Shown here: one piece after another, positions 17,654 through 26,721 of the stretch
Numbering within the stretch: position 1 is the first letter of the stretch
Layout of the letters: each line of letters starts with the position of its first letter
Source of the DNA: Erythrobacter fulvus
GTDB lineage: Bacteria > Pseudomonadota > Alphaproteobacteria > Sphingomonadales > Sphingomonadaceae
Assembly: GCF_028595285.1 (NCBI RefSeq)
Contig: NZ_JAQQXQ010000007.1
Span: 62,001-126,000, forward strand
DNA: 64,000 nt
Reading direction: 5' to 3'
Translations under genes and position numbers: made by a program
The notes under the pieces: generated by a model
The model's database searches: none
What the model was told of the DNA's origin: nothing
What the model saw: only the letters and a program-made list of their open reading frames with translations

Positions 17654-18516
17654 TCGATACCGTCCAGCAGCGCATGGATCGCTGCCCGCGCCTCGGGTTC
17701 GTCGAGTGTGGGTGCGTGGCCGACCCGCGGTACGGTGATCGATCGCATCGCCGGATTCCTGACCCCCATCTGCTTGACCGTTTCGGCCGTCAGCAAGTCC
17801 GAAAGCTCGCCGCGTACCAGCAGCATCGGCACGCCCGCCAGCGCCTCGAAGGCGAGCCACAAGTTGGGCGGCGCGGCATTGCCCGGTTTTCCGAAAGGTT
17901 CGGCGATCGCCATGTCATAGTCGAAGGCGATGCGGCCATTCTGGCTTACCACCATGGTGCGCTTGGCCATTTCGAGCCATTGGTCGAGATTGTAATCGGG
18001 AAAGGCCGGGGAATGCACCGCCTCCAGCCCGCGTGCAGCATGCACCCAAGTAGGATAGCTGCGACCCTGCCCGACGTAGCCGGATATGCGCCCCAGCCCC
18101 TCGGCCTCGACCACCGGGCCGATATCGTTCATCACCACCGCCGCGATCCGCCCCGGCTTCGCCTGGGCCAACAGCATCGTCATCAGCCCGCCCATCGATG
18201 TGCCGATCGCGATAAAGCGGGTGATGCCCTCTTCGGCCAGCAACCGCTCGACATCCTCGACATAGACCAGCGGATTGTAGCTGTCCGAATCCGGCGCATA
18301 GTCGGAAAGGCCGCGCCCGCGCATTTCGGGCACGATCACCCGATGACGGGCAGCCAGATCATCCGCCAGTCCGGCGAAATCGCGGGAATTGCGGGTCAAC
18401 CCGTGAAGGCAAAGCACCGGCAAGGCCGAACCGCCCTCGGGCCCGGGATAGTTGCGGTAATGCAGGTTCAGCCCGTCGCTGCTGGTCCAGTAGCGATCTT
18501 CGTATTGTGCAGCCAT
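17650..18516 (-). CDS. Alpha/beta hydrolase
   Basis: Serine alpha/beta-hydrolase of 288 aa. The nucleophile elbow is GTSMGG with S107, the oxyanion region is LCLHGLTRN, and the likely catalytic histidine is in RVGHAPTLDEPEA near the C-terminus. ATG 18516 is chosen from the family N-terminus (YEDRYWTSSDGLNLHY). It overlaps the glycosyltransferase by ATGA and is divergent from selO. Substrate unknown. Confidence 0.85.
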   Translation of the reverse strand: MAAQYEDRYWTSSDGLNLHYRNYPGPEGGSALPVLCLHGLTRNSRDFAGLADDLAARHRVIVPEMRGRGLSDYAPDSDSYNPLVYVEDVERLLAEEGITRFIAIGTSMGGLMTMLLAQAKPGRIAAVVMNDIGPVVEAEGLGRISGYVGQGRSYPTWVHAARGLEAVHSPAFPDYNLDQWLEMAKRTMVVSQNGRIAFDYDMAIAEPFGKPGNAAPPNLWLAFEALAGVPMLLVRGELSDLLTAETVKQMGVRNPAMRSITVPRVGHAPTLDEPEARAAIHALLDGIE

Positions 18517-18608
18517 GAACGGCGATATTCCTTCGGTCCGGGTGTCGCCCGCGATGCCACCCTGGCAGGCAGCTTGCGCACGGGCGCGCTTGTGCCCACT
18601 ATCGCGGG

Positions 18609-20030
18609 ATGAACGAAGCTGTGCAACACCCGACATCATCCGGCACCTATCGCGGCGATCCCGCGGTGCTTGCGCTCGCCCCGTGGCTTGGAGATGCCGT
18701 CGAGCCGGCAGACTTCCCCGAAACCCGCATTCGCTTCAGAAATGATCGCGCGGCGGCCAGCGTGGGTCTGGCGGATCTGGACGATACGGCATGGGCGGCG
18801 CATTTCGGCCGCTTCGCGCCGCTTGACGGCAACCTGCCCGCGCCGCTGGCATTGAAATATCACGGCCACCAGTTCCGGGTGTACAACCCCCAGATCGGCG
18901 ACGGGCGGGGTTTCCTGTTCGCACAGCTGCGAGACAAGGCCGACCGCTTGCTCGATCTGGGAACCAAAGGATCCGGCACCACCCTCTACAGCCGCGCGGG
19001 CGACGGGCGGCTGACGCTGAAGGGCGCAGTGCGCGAAATTCTCGCCACCGAAATGCTGGAGGCGCTGGGGGTCAACACCTCGAAAACCTTGAGCGTGATC
19101 GAAACCGGCGAAAAGCTGTGGCGCAATGACGAGCCGAGCCCGACGCGATCGGCAGTGCTGGTGCGCCTCAGCCACTCGCACGTCCGTATCGGGACGTTCC
19201 AGCGGCTGCTGGCGCTGGAACAGGCGGACGAGATGGCGCAGCTGGTCGATTACTGTCTCGCGCAGTTCCCCGGCCCGCCCCCGCCCGACGATGCTCCCGC
19301 CCGCGATGAACCCGCTGTCCGGCTGATGCATCAGGTGGTGGAACGCATGGCCGATCTCGCTGCAAGCTACATGGTAGCCGGATTCGTCCACGGGGTGCTC
19401 AACACCGATAACATGAACGTGACGGGCGAAAGCTTCGATTACGGCCCTTGGCGCTGGCTGCCGCAATGGGATCCCGGCTTCACCGCTGCCTATTTCGACC
19501 ATGCCGGGCTCTATGCATTCGGCCGCCAGCCAGAGGCGCTGCACTGGAACTGCGGGCAGTTCGCGGTTGCGCTGCGCCTGCTGGCCGAAAGCGCGCCACT
19601 GATCGCCGCTCTGGAACGTTTCGGGCCGCTGTATATGGCAGCCGTGGCACGGCGGTGGTGCTGGCGTCTGGGTGTGGAGTCGCGCGGCCTCGAGGAAGAC
19701 ACCCGGCTCGTCAGCCTGTGCGAGGCCGCGATGCGTGAAGGCGAGCTTCAGCCCGATGCCTTCTTCTTCGCGCACCGTGGCGGGCGCGGCGCAGCGGAGG
19801 GTGAACTGGGCGAGGCGCTGGCGGACTATACCCCGCGCGATTCCAGCCACGCCTACTGGTCGGACGCTACACCGCAATCCATGCTTATCGAGGAAGTCGA
19901 GGAAATCTGGGCGGCGATCGACAAGGATGACGACTGGGCCCCGCTCCATGCCAAGGTCGCAGCCCTGCGCCGGATGGGAGAAGCGCACGGCCCCGCGCCA
20001 GCCCCTTCCGGACACCTGACTAGCGGCTAA
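18609..20030 (+). CDS. selO: Protein adenylyltransferase SelO (YdiU)
   Basis: Pseudokinase-fold enzyme that transfers AMP from ATP to hydroxyl-bearing residues of target proteins, linked to redox homeostasis. The full-length 473-aa sequence has the hallmark metal-binding block VHGVLNTDNMNVTGESFDYGP around residue 260, and the N-terminal YHGHQF and GTKGSGTT blocks. Bacterial members lack the C-terminal selenocysteine of eukaryotic SelO; none is seen here. It is divergent from the hydrolase and followed by the astD-like gene. Confidence 0.94.
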   Translation: MNEAVQHPTSSGTYRGDPAVLALAPWLGDAVEPADFPETRIRFRNDRAAASVGLADLDDTAWAAHFGRFAPLDGNLPAPLALKYHGHQFRVYNPQIGDGRGFLFAQLRDKADRLLDLGTKGSGTTLYSRAGDGRLTLKGAVREILATEMLEALGVNTSKTLSVIETGEKLWRNDEPSPTRSAVLVRLSHSHVRIGTFQRLLALEQADEMAQLVDYCLAQFPGPPPPDDAPARDEPAVRLMHQVVERMADLAASYMVAGFVHGVLNTDNMNVTGESFDYGPWRWLPQWDPGFTAAYFDHAGLYAFGRQPEALHWNCGQFAVALRLLAESAPLIAALERFGPLYMAAVARRWCWRLGVESRGLEEDTRLVSLCEAAMREGELQPDAFFFAHRGGRGAAEGELGEALADYTPRDSSHAYWSDATPQSMLIEEVEEIWAAIDKDDDWAPLHAKVAALRRMGEAHGPAPAPSGHLTSG

Positions 20031-20138
20031 TCCCTAGGTTTGGCACGGGGCAGCGTTCACCCTATCTTTTCACCTTTCGGCGCATTAACCCCTTAACACG
20101 CAACCGGATCATATCTTCGCAGGGGGAAGAAAGGCATC

Positions 20139-21551
20139 GTGACCGACAACATCCTCGTTTCCTTCGAGCCCGCCAGCGGCGAGGAAATATGGCGCGGGAT
20201 GCACGGCGATGTCGATGCCGCAGTCGCCACGGCACGCCGGGCATGGGCGGCGTGGGCCGCACAGCCGCTTCTCAACCGGATCGAGGCCCTGCGGGCCTTC
20301 GCCAACGAGGTGCGCCGCGAAACCGAACCGCTGGCTGAACTGATCGCGCGTGAGGCAGGCAAGCCGCTTTGGGAAGCACGCAGCGAAGTCGATGCCGTGG
20401 TGAACAAGGTCGATATCTCGGTGCAGGCCTATGCCGAACGCACGGGCAAGAAGAAGTTCGACGCCGGCATCAACGGCAGCGCAGCCGTAAGGCACAAACC
20501 GCACGGTGTGATGGCAGTGCTGGGCCCCTATAATTTCCCCGCCCACTTGCCGAACGGACACATCGTGCCGGCATTGATCGCGGGGAATGCGGTGCTGTTC
20601 AAACCTTCGGAGAAAACCCCGGCGGTGGGCGAGGCGCTGGTCGCATGCCTGCATCGCGCAGGCGTGCCCGAAGATGTGGTTCAGCTGGTGATCGGCGGAC
20701 CGGAGGAAGGCAAGGCTCTGGTCGCGCATCCCGGGGTCGACGGGGTGCTGTTCACCGGATCGGCCAATGCCGGGATCGCGATCAACCGCAAACTCGCCGC
20801 CAATCCCGGCAAGATCGTGGCGCTGGAAATGGGCGGAAACAACCCGATCGTCGTGATCGACACACCCAAAGTGGCCGATGCCGCAACGCTGATCGTGCAG
20901 AGCGCGTTTACCAGTGCCGGGCAACGCTGCACCGCCGCGCGGCGTTTGATCGTCAAGGACAGCTTCTACGACGATCTTATGGCTGAATTGCTGCCCCTGA
21001 CCCGCAAGCTGATGGTGGGCGATCCACTGGGCGAGCCGCAGCCTTTCATGGGGCCGGTGATCGACAACGAAACAGCCGACCGGCTGATGGAAAGCTTCCT
21101 TACGCTGATCACGGCGGGCGGCAGGCCGCTGTTGCACATGCGCCGCACCGTGCCCGACCTGCCGTTCCTGACGCCGGGCATCATCGACGTCACCGATGTT
21201 CCCGACCGCCCCGATATCGAGCTGTTCGGGCCGATCCTGCAAGTAATCCGGGTGCCCGATCTCGACGCGGGGATTACCGAGGCGAACAATACCCGCTTCG
21301 GTCTCTCCGCCTCGCTGATCGGCGGCACGCCGGATGATTACGGGCGGTTCTGGGCCAATATCCGCGCCGGGATCATCAATTGGAACAGACCCACCAATGG
21401 GGCATCGTCCAATGCCCCCTTCGGCGGGATCGGCTTGTCGGGCAATCATCGTCCGGCGGCCTACTACGCGGCCGATTATTGCGCCTACCCGGTCGCCAGC
21501 ACCGAAATGGACCAGCCGCGCGCAACCATCGGAGTCGGGCTGAGACCGTAA
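20139..21551 (+). CDS. astD: Succinylglutamate-semialdehyde dehydrogenase, AstD-like
   Basis: NAD(P)-dependent aldehyde dehydrogenase of 470 aa. Catalytic residues are N132 (GPYNFP), K155 (LFKPSE), E230 (ALEMGGNNP) and C264 (GQRCTAARR). The C-terminal RPTNGASSNAPFGGIGLSGN block is characteristic of AstD, which oxidises N-succinylglutamate semialdehyde in arginine catabolism. Translation starts at GTG 20139 after a GAAGAAAGG ribosome-binding site. No other ast genes are nearby, so the pathway assignment rests on sequence only. Confidence 0.87.
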   Translation: MTDNILVSFEPASGEEIWRGMHGDVDAAVATARRAWAAWAAQPLLNRIEALRAFANEVRRETEPLAELIAREAGKPLWEARSEVDAVVNKVDISVQAYAERTGKKKFDAGINGSAAVRHKPHGVMAVLGPYNFPAHLPNGHIVPALIAGNAVLFKPSEKTPAVGEALVACLHRAGVPEDVVQLVIGGPEEGKALVAHPGVDGVLFTGSANAGIAINRKLAANPGKIVALEMGGNNPIVVIDTPKVADAATLIVQSAFTSAGQRCTAARRLIVKDSFYDDLMAELLPLTRKLMVGDPLGEPQPFMGPVIDNETADRLMESFLTLITAGGRPLLHMRRTVPDLPFLTPGIIDVTDVPDRPDIELFGPILQVIRVPDLDAGITEANNTRFGLSASLIGGTPDDYGRFWANIRAGIINWNRPTNGASSNAPFGGIGLSGNHRPAAYYAADYCAYPVASTEMDQPRATIGVGLRP

Positions 21552-21560
21552 GGCCCCGCC

Positions 21561-22274
21561 TCAGCGAGAACGGTAAAACAGATCGACGGCGGTCATGCCG
21601 CCCGCGGCTTTGCGCACTGCGACCACCAGCGCCTCGCCATCGTCCGCACGCCCCGCGATACTGTCTCCGCCCTCGGCATGACGAACAGGGCTAAGTCCGG
21701 CTCTGCCAGCGCGGACATAGTGGTATTGCAGCACGTCCTCGGGCGCAGCCTGGGTCTGGTAACGGATGATGCGCAGGCCGCAGCCCGCGGTATCGGCACC
21801 GCCCGCCTGAACCACCATGCCATACGGCATGATTACCGCCGCTTGCGGCAAGTCGGCCGCCCAGCGGAAATCCTCGGTCAGCGCCCCAAGACAGTTTGCA
21901 GGGGCGCCCAGCGCGGCCAGCCCATCTCTTGCGGTCGCCACTGGTGCGGAGAGCGGTCCGCGTCCGTCCACCGGCCGCGGTAGCGGTGGAATGCTGCCAC
22001 CATCCAGCAGTTCCAGCCGTCCGGCCTCACGCGCTTCCTGTGCACTGTCCGTCGTTGCGGGGATCAGCGGCAAGGCGCTTTGGTCTGCAAAGCCGAGCAG
22101 CGCGTTGGCTTCGTTGCGCGCGGAGAGATCGGGATCGCTCATCAGCGGATCGTTTAGCGCGCGTGCCACCACCGGATCGCGCGCGACGGGATTGCCCTGG
22201 CCGCCAGCTTCGGGCGCGGCTGAACAGGCCGCAAGCAGCACAGGCAAGGGCAACAGGGCATAGAAGCGGCGCAT
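21561..22274 (-). CDS. Hypothetical lipoprotein
   Basis: Predicted outer-membrane or periplasmic lipoprotein of 237 aa. The N-terminal signal peptide ends in a lipobox LLAAC at residues 13-17. After a low-complexity linker, residues 100-237 form a compact region with two cysteines (ANCLGAL and AGCGLRI) that could form a disulfide, and strands such as DVLQYHYVRAGRAG. I do not recognise the family. The gene converges on astD and has its own promoter region upstream. Confidence 0.75.
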   Translation of the reverse strand: MRRFYALLPLPVLLAACSAAPEAGGQGNPVARDPVVARALNDPLMSDPDLSARNEANALLGFADQSALPLIPATTDSAQEAREAGRLELLDGGSIPPLPRPVDGRGPLSAPVATARDGLAALGAPANCLGALTEDFRWAADLPQAAVIMPYGMVVQAGGADTAGCGLRIIRYQTQAAPEDVLQYHYVRAGRAGLSPVRHAEGGDSIAGRADDGEALVVAVRKAAGGMTAVDLFYRSR

Positions 22275-22591
22275 CCTGCCCCCCTTGCCAGAACTTGGTT
22301 AAGATTGGTTGTCCCCTGCCCCTGTCGAAAGCGCCTCCGGGGCAATGAGGCTCCGGAGGCGCTTCCCGCGAACCGGCTGGCCCGCGCCGGCGGTCGCTTG
22401 GTGGGAACGACCGCAAGTGACCGAGACCGCACACCCGGAGAGGGATTGGGCAGCGGCACCCGTGATATTGTTCATGTATATATCGTCAAACCTGAACGAA
22501 TCGGGCGCGGAGTTGAAAGCTCGTGTTCATGGCAGCGCGGGCGATTTGCCCGCTTGCACGGCAGGGCGACGGGGCCTAACGGCAGCGCTCC
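22275..22591. other. 317-bp intergenic region with hairpins, rarD leader
   Basis: Divergent region between a lipoprotein gene and rarD. It contains a perfect 12-bp hairpin at 22329-22364 and a second short GC hairpin, GCGGGC (22537-22542) against GCCCGC (22548-22553), about 40 bp before rarD. An AT-rich stretch TTCATGTATATATCG near 22471-22485 may hold the rarD promoter. No convincing gene is seen; a small RNA is possible. Confidence 0.4.
22329..22364. promoter_or_regulatory. Perfect 12-bp inverted repeat, hairpin or small-RNA element
   Basis: AAGCGCCTCCGG (22329-22340) and CCGGAGGCGCTT (22353-22364) are perfect inverted copies around a 12-nt loop. There is no T tract, so it is not a classical terminator on either strand. 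It lies between divergent genes, where a transcription terminator would be unexpected. Confidence 0.5.
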
Positions 22592-23512
22592 ATGACCGCC
22601 GCAGCTCCTTCCGCCGACACAGCCGACAAGGCACCATCAGGCCTTGCTCCGGCGATCGGAGCCTATGTCATCTGGGGATTTCTGCCGCTTTACCTCCTGC
22701 TGGTGAAAAGCGTGCCGCCGTTCGAATTCGTCGGGTGGCGGATCGTCTGGACGCTGCCGCTGTGCCTGCTGATCGTCGCCTTCCGGCGCCAGTTCGGCGA
22801 GCTGTTCGTCGCGCTGCGCAGCCCGCGCACTCTGCTCGCGCTGCTGGCAAGCTCGGTGCTGATCGCGATCAACTGGTTCGTCTATATCTGGGCGATCATG
22901 GCGGGCGAGGTCTATGCGACCAGTATCGGCTATTATCTCAACCCGCTGATCAACGTGCTGCTGGGCACGCTGTTTCTCGGCGAAAAACTGTCGCGCCGTC
23001 AGTGGGTGGCCGTGGCGATTGCAGGCACCGCAGTCGCGCTGCTGGCGGCAGGAGCGATCACCAGCCTCTGGATCAGCCTCACACTCGGCTTCAGCTTCGG
23101 GCTTTACGGGCTTGTGCGCAAACAGGTTTCGGTGGGCTCGCTGCCCGGCCTGACGATCGAGAGCGCGATATTGCTGCTGCCTGCAAGCGCGATCGCGATC
23201 TGGTATGCGGGCGGCCCGCAAGGCTCGTCCTTCGGGCAGGACACGTTTCTCAGCCTTGCGATCATATTCTCGGGCGTGGTCACCGCGGTGCCGCTGCTGC
23301 TGTTCGCGATTGCGGCGCGGCGGATGGACTATTCGACGCTCGGCTTCATCCAGTATCTGGCGCCCACGATCGTCTTTTTCCTCGGTCTCACCGTATTCCA
23401 CCAGCCGCTGGCGGCCACCAAGCTCGCCAGCTTCGTGCTGATCTGGATTGCTGTCGGGGTATTCGTCACCGACCTGCTGGCCAAGCGCCGCGCCGCGCGC
23501 CGGTCTGTCTAG
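22592..23512 (+). CDS. rarD: EamA family permease RarD
   Basis: Ten-helix inner-membrane transporter of the drug/metabolite (EamA) superfamily, RarD subgroup, 306 aa. The conserved start GAYVIWGFLPLYLLL and the INWFVYIWA and GYYLNPLINVLLG blocks identify the subgroup. The substrate is not established for the family; chloramphenicol sensitivity has been linked to it in some bacteria. The 3' end overlaps convergent pyrC by 4 bp. Confidence 0.9.
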   Translation: MTAAAPSADTADKAPSGLAPAIGAYVIWGFLPLYLLLVKSVPPFEFVGWRIVWTLPLCLLIVAFRRQFGELFVALRSPRTLLALLASSVLIAINWFVYIWAIMAGEVYATSIGYYLNPLINVLLGTLFLGEKLSRRQWVAVAIAGTAVALLAAGAITSLWISLTLGFSFGLYGLVRKQVSVGSLPGLTIESAILLLPASAIAIWYAGGPQGSSFGQDTFLSLAIIFSGVVTAVPLLLFAIAARRMDYSTLGFIQYLAPTIVFFLGLTVFHQPLAATKLASFVLIWIAVGVFVTDLLAKRRAARRSV

Positions 23513-24546
23513 CCGACGAACTTCCACCCCAGCGTCTGGCCGCCGTGCCAGGGGACGATTTCCTCTCCGGTGACGTGCAGGCAGGGTGGCACCGCCAGTT
23601 CAGCCCGTTCGAGCGTCACCGTCGCCTCGTTCACAGGCAGCTTGTAGAACGCAGGCCCGTGGAGCGAGGCAAAGCCTTCGAACCGGTCGAGCGCACCTTC
23701 CTCGTCGAACACGGTGATGTAGCTTTCAAGCGCATAGGGCGCACCGAAGATGCCGGCACACCCGCAAGCGCTTTCCTTGGCGCTGCGCAGGTGCGGCGCG
23801 CTGTCGGTGCCTAGGAAGAACTTCGGCGAGCCGCTTGTAGCCGCCTTGCGCAACGACAGCCGGTGGCTCTCGCGCTTGGCGACGGGCAGGCAGTAGTTAT
23901 GCGGCTGGATCCCGCCCACCAGCATGGCATTGCGATTGATGTGGAGGTGCTGCGGGGTGATGGTGGCAGCCACGTTCGGTCCGGCCTGCATCACGAAGTC
24001 CACCGCGTCCGACGTGGTAATATGTTCGAACACCACCCTTAGCTTAGGAAAGTTTGCAGCAATCGCTCGTAAGTGCCTGTCAATAAATTCCTTCTCGCGG
24101 TCGAACACGTCGATCGCATGATCCGTCACCTCGCCGTGGATGCACAGCACGATGTCTTCGGCCTCCATCCGCGCCAGCACAGGGTAGAGCTTCTCGACAT
24201 TTGTCACGCCCGCGGCCGAGTTGGTCGTGGCGTTGGCGGGATACATCTTGGCCGCGGTGAACACACCTTTTGCGGCCCCGCGTGCCAGATCGTCGGCATC
24301 GGTGTTGTCGGTGAGATAGCAGGTCATCAACGGGGTGAAGTCCACCCCTGCAGGCACCGCCGCCAGAATTCGATCGCGATAGGCCGCCGCCAGTTCGGTG
24401 GTCGTCACCGGCGGCGTAAGGTTGGGCATCACGATCGCGCGGGCGAACTGGCGCGCGGTATAGGGCACCACCTCACGCATCACATCGCCATCACGGAAAT
24501 GCAGGTGCCAGTCGTCAGGGCGGCGGATAGTGATGCTGTCGGTCAT
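23509..24546 (-). CDS. pyrC: Dihydroorotase, class II
   Basis: Cyclises N-carbamoyl-aspartate to dihydroorotate in pyrimidine synthesis. The 345-aa sequence is the E. coli PyrC type. Zinc ligands and catalytic residues are in HLHFRD, the carboxylated lysine in AAKMYPANATTNS, and the HGEVTD, EHITT and GTDSAPH blocks. Start ATG 24546 gives the normal N-terminus. It is divergent from ygfZ with only a 38-bp gap. Confidence 0.95.
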   Translation of the reverse strand: MTDSITIRRPDDWHLHFRDGDVMREVVPYTARQFARAIVMPNLTPPVTTTELAAAYRDRILAAVPAGVDFTPLMTCYLTDNTDADDLARGAAKGVFTAAKMYPANATTNSAAGVTNVEKLYPVLARMEAEDIVLCIHGEVTDHAIDVFDREKEFIDRHLRAIAANFPKLRVVFEHITTSDAVDFVMQAGPNVAATITPQHLHINRNAMLVGGIQPHNYCLPVAKRESHRLSLRKAATSGSPKFFLGTDSAPHLRSAKESACGCAGIFGAPYALESYITVFDEEGALDRFEGFASLHGPAFYKLPVNEATVTLERAELAVPPCLHVTGEEIVPWHGGQTLGWKFVG

Positions 24547-24584
24547 GGCTTCCCCTTAGCGATGTGCGATCCTATCTGTCACGC

Positions 24585-25319
24585 ATGACTGCAACGCTGC
24601 TGAACGAACGGGCCGTGATCCGCCTCTCCGCGCTGGACGACAGCGAGGACGTCGCCGCCTTCCTGCAAGGCCTCGTCACCAATGATGTGAAAGGGCCCCT
24701 GCCCTGCTACGCTGCGCTGCTGACCGCGCAGGGCAAGCATATGTTCGATTTTCTGGTGTGGGGCGACGGGAGCGATTTCCTCATCGATTGCGAGGCGGCG
24801 CTGGCCGACGATCTCGCCAAGCGCCTCACGCTCTACCGGCTGCGGCGCAAGATAGCGATTGCACGCGACGATTCGCTGGCAGTTCACTGGAGCACGCAAG
24901 CGCATGAAGGTGCGACGGCCGATCCTCGCCTGCCGGGACTCGGGTATCGCTGGCTTGCTCCCTTGAGCGGCGAGAGCGCCGATTCGGCATGGCGGGCGCA
25001 TCGTCTCGCGCTCGGCGTCCCGGAAGGCCGCGCGGAACTTGGCGAGATCCTGTGGCTGGAAACCAACGCGATCGAACTGAACGGCGTCAGTTTTACCAAG
25101 GGCTGCTATGTCGGGCAGGAAAACACCGCGCGCATGAACTGGCGGCAAAAGGTCAACCGGCGTTTGGTCGTGGTGCCGCTAACCGATTCGGACCAGGCGC
25201 GGCGGGTGGCCGAATATCCCGCGCTCGGTCTCGCGGTCGATCATTTGCGGGTAGACGGCATCGATCCCGATACCCTGCCTCCCTGGCAGCGCGTTGGCGT
25301 GGTGCAGACCGAAGCCTAG
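24585..25319 (+). CDS. ygfZ: Folate-binding YgfZ/CAF17-like protein
   Basis: Tetrahydrofolate-dependent protein that supports iron-sulfur enzyme activity, related to the aminomethyltransferase GcvT. The defining motif KGCYVGQE is present near residue 172. Length is 244 aa. ATG 24585 matches the family N-terminus; an in-frame start at 24564 would add seven residues. The 3' end overlaps the convergent TetR gene by 4 bp. Confidence 0.9.
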   Translation: MTATLLNERAVIRLSALDDSEDVAAFLQGLVTNDVKGPLPCYAALLTAQGKHMFDFLVWGDGSDFLIDCEAALADDLAKRLTLYRLRRKIAIARDDSLAVHWSTQAHEGATADPRLPGLGYRWLAPLSGESADSAWRAHRLALGVPEGRAELGEILWLETNAIELNGVSFTKGCYVGQENTARMNWRQKVNRRLVVVPLTDSDQARRVAEYPALGLAVDHLRVDGIDPDTLPPWQRVGVVQTEA

Positions 25320-25915
25320 TCCTGCTGGTAGTCGGCGAGGCTGGCCTCGAGCATTGCGGTCGCCCGCTCGCGCGCGGCGTCGCGCTGCAGGCCGAGCGAC
25401 TTGGCCAGCGCCCCTCCGATCAACGCATCGCCCAGCGCCATGAGCACCAGCGTCAACGTATCGCCGTGAATGCGCCCGGGCTCGATGCCGTGACTGGCTT
25501 CTTCGGGCGCGATCTCGTCCACAAGATCATGGATGGTCGAGATGATCGGATCGAGCGCATCCTCGTTTCCGGTCAGCAGCATCCAGCTTGTCAGCGCGCC
25601 CGCCCCTTCGCGGTCGAAGGCGTCGAAGGCCAGATCGACCACCTCGCGCGGGGAACCCAGCCCGGCGCGGCTCGCGCGCACAGCCTCGATAATCGTCTCG
25701 CACACCGAACGCGCGATATGTTCGGCCAGCGCCTTTTGCAGGCCGGACGCCGACCCGAAATGGTGCAACAGGTTGGCATGCGTGCGGCCGATACGCGACG
25801 CGACTGCTTTCAGCGTTACCGATTGCGGCCCCGTCTCGATCAACAGCGCACGCGCCGCGTCGAGCGCGGAACTGCGCGATTCCTCAGGGGTGAGACGTTT
25901 ACGCGTGGCCTTCAT
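25316..25915 (-). CDS. TetR family transcriptional regulator
   Basis: Dimeric repressor-type regulator of 199 aa. The N-terminal helix-turn-helix spans about residues 15-60 (ALDAARALLIETGPQSVTLKAVASRIGRTHANLLHHFGS is the region; key residues G29, V33, A37, H46 and F53). The ligand-binding C-terminal domain is divergent, so the inducer is unknown. It lies directly downstream of a GNAT gene in the same direction; its target genes cannot be inferred. Confidence 0.88.
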   Translation of the reverse strand: MKATRKRLTPEESRSSALDAARALLIETGPQSVTLKAVASRIGRTHANLLHHFGSASGLQKALAEHIARSVCETIIEAVRASRAGLGSPREVVDLAFDAFDREGAGALTSWMLLTGNEDALDPIISTIHDLVDEIAPEEASHGIEPGRIHGDTLTLVLMALGDALIGGALAKSLGLQRDAARERATAMLEASLADYQQD

Positions 25916-25968
25916 GCGTGGCGCGTAATCCCATTTTCGGGGATCGACAAGCGGTACGGGCCGAACGG

Positions 25969-26508
25969 TCAGGCGGCGCGTTGGCGTGCGCCCCCCGCGA
26001 TGTCCAGCCGCAGACGGTACCCTGCTGCCTCGACTTCGTGACCGCGCGCGCAGGAATGGCGCATGGCAACCTGCCCGGTCGGCTCGAAACCCAGCTTTCT
26101 CAGCACCTTGCCCGAAGCCGGATTATCGAGAAAATGTGCTGCGACTGCTTCGTCGTGGCCAAGCGTGCGGGCCATGCCAAGTACCGCCGCGCCTGCCTCG
26201 GTCGCAAAGCCCTGGCCCCAGTAAGGCCGCGCAATCCAGTATCCGAGCTCAACCGTGCCGGGCCGTTCCGTGGCGTCGATGCCAATGCAACCGAGCACCG
26301 CCGCATCGCGGGCACGGGTAATGAGAAAGCGGGGATAAAAGGGATCGATCGGCAGCGCTACGAAGTCACGCGCGTCCTGTTCGCCATAAGGCCACGGCGC
26401 ACGCGCAAGGTTGCGCACCACGCCCTCATCGGCGATTCCCGCCTGCAGCGCCTGCGAATCCTCGGGCCAGATCGGCCGGAGCAGCAATCTGTGACTGCGA
26501 TGGAACAC
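25969..26508 (-). CDS. GNAT family N-acetyltransferase, RimJ/RimL type
   Basis: Acetyl-CoA-dependent acyltransferase of 179 aa. The RimJ/RimL-like pattern is clear: RLLLRPIWPEDSQAL at the start, ELGYWIARPYWGQGFATEA as the acetyl-CoA loop, and ASGKVLRKLGFEPTG in the last third. Start is GTG 26508 with a good GGGAG ribosome-binding site. It lies downstream of rplU-rpmA, a position where alphaproteobacteria often carry a GNAT gene before obgE, but here it is separated by a strong terminator. The acceptor could be a ribosomal protein N-terminus or a small molecule. Confidence 0.87.
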   Translation of the reverse strand: MFHRSHRLLLRPIWPEDSQALQAGIADEGVVRNLARAPWPYGEQDARDFVALPIDPFYPRFLITRARDAAVLGCIGIDATERPGTVELGYWIARPYWGQGFATEAGAAVLGMARTLGHDEAVAAHFLDNPASGKVLRKLGFEPTGQVAMRHSCARGHEVEAAGYRLRLDIAGGARQRAA

Positions 26509-26609
26509 GAGAACTCCCTTCCTCGCCTGCGCAGCCCCTAGGGCAGACGCATGACAATTTCATTGCCGCGAAACTTTATGATTCGCTGACAAGCAGTGAG
26601 GGAGAATGC

Positions 26610-26655
26610 AAAAAGGGAGACGGACCCCCTCTGGCGAGGACGGTCCTGTCTCCCT
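26610..26655 (-). terminator. Rho-independent terminator downstream of rplU-rpmA
   Basis: On the minus strand AGGGAGAC (26655-26648) pairs with GTCTCCCT (26621-26614). After a 1-nt bulge, GGACC (26646-26642) pairs with GGTCC (26626-26622), followed by a T run (26614-26610). The 13-bp stem plus U tract is a textbook intrinsic terminator ending the ribosomal operon before the GNAT gene. Confidence 0.88.
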
Positions 26656-26720
26656 CTCATGGCAGGTCTTGCACCTGCCGGGACCGTCCTGTTCGGACGA
26701 TCCCTTTATCGGATCATCCG
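26637..26720 (-). promoter_or_regulatory. Hairpin array between rpmA and its terminator, antiterminator candidate
   Basis: Read on the minus strand after the rpmA stop: hairpin 1 pairs 26720-26711 with 26703-26694 (10 bp, one mismatch). Structure 2 pairs 26690-26681 with 26646-26637 (10 bp perfect, AGGACGGTCC). A nested hairpin pairs 26679-26673 with 26667-26661 (GGCAGGT). Structure 2 uses the same bases (26642-26646) that form the inner stem of the terminator, so the two folds are mutually exclusive. It could be an attenuator for the GNAT gene or a stabilising 3' end. Confidence 0.5.
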
Positions 26721-26721
26721 C

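Noticed and set aside
18636..20015. 459-codon minus-strand frame opposite selO
   Set aside because: Antisense to a full-length SelO with all signature blocks; no family match.
20085..20097. CtrA-like TTAA repeats upstream of astD
   Set aside because: The TTAA half-sites are separated by 4 bp, not the 7 bp of the CtrA consensus.
20109..21449. 446-codon frame opposite astD
   Set aside because: Antisense of a well-conserved dehydrogenase; composition typical of GC shadow frames.
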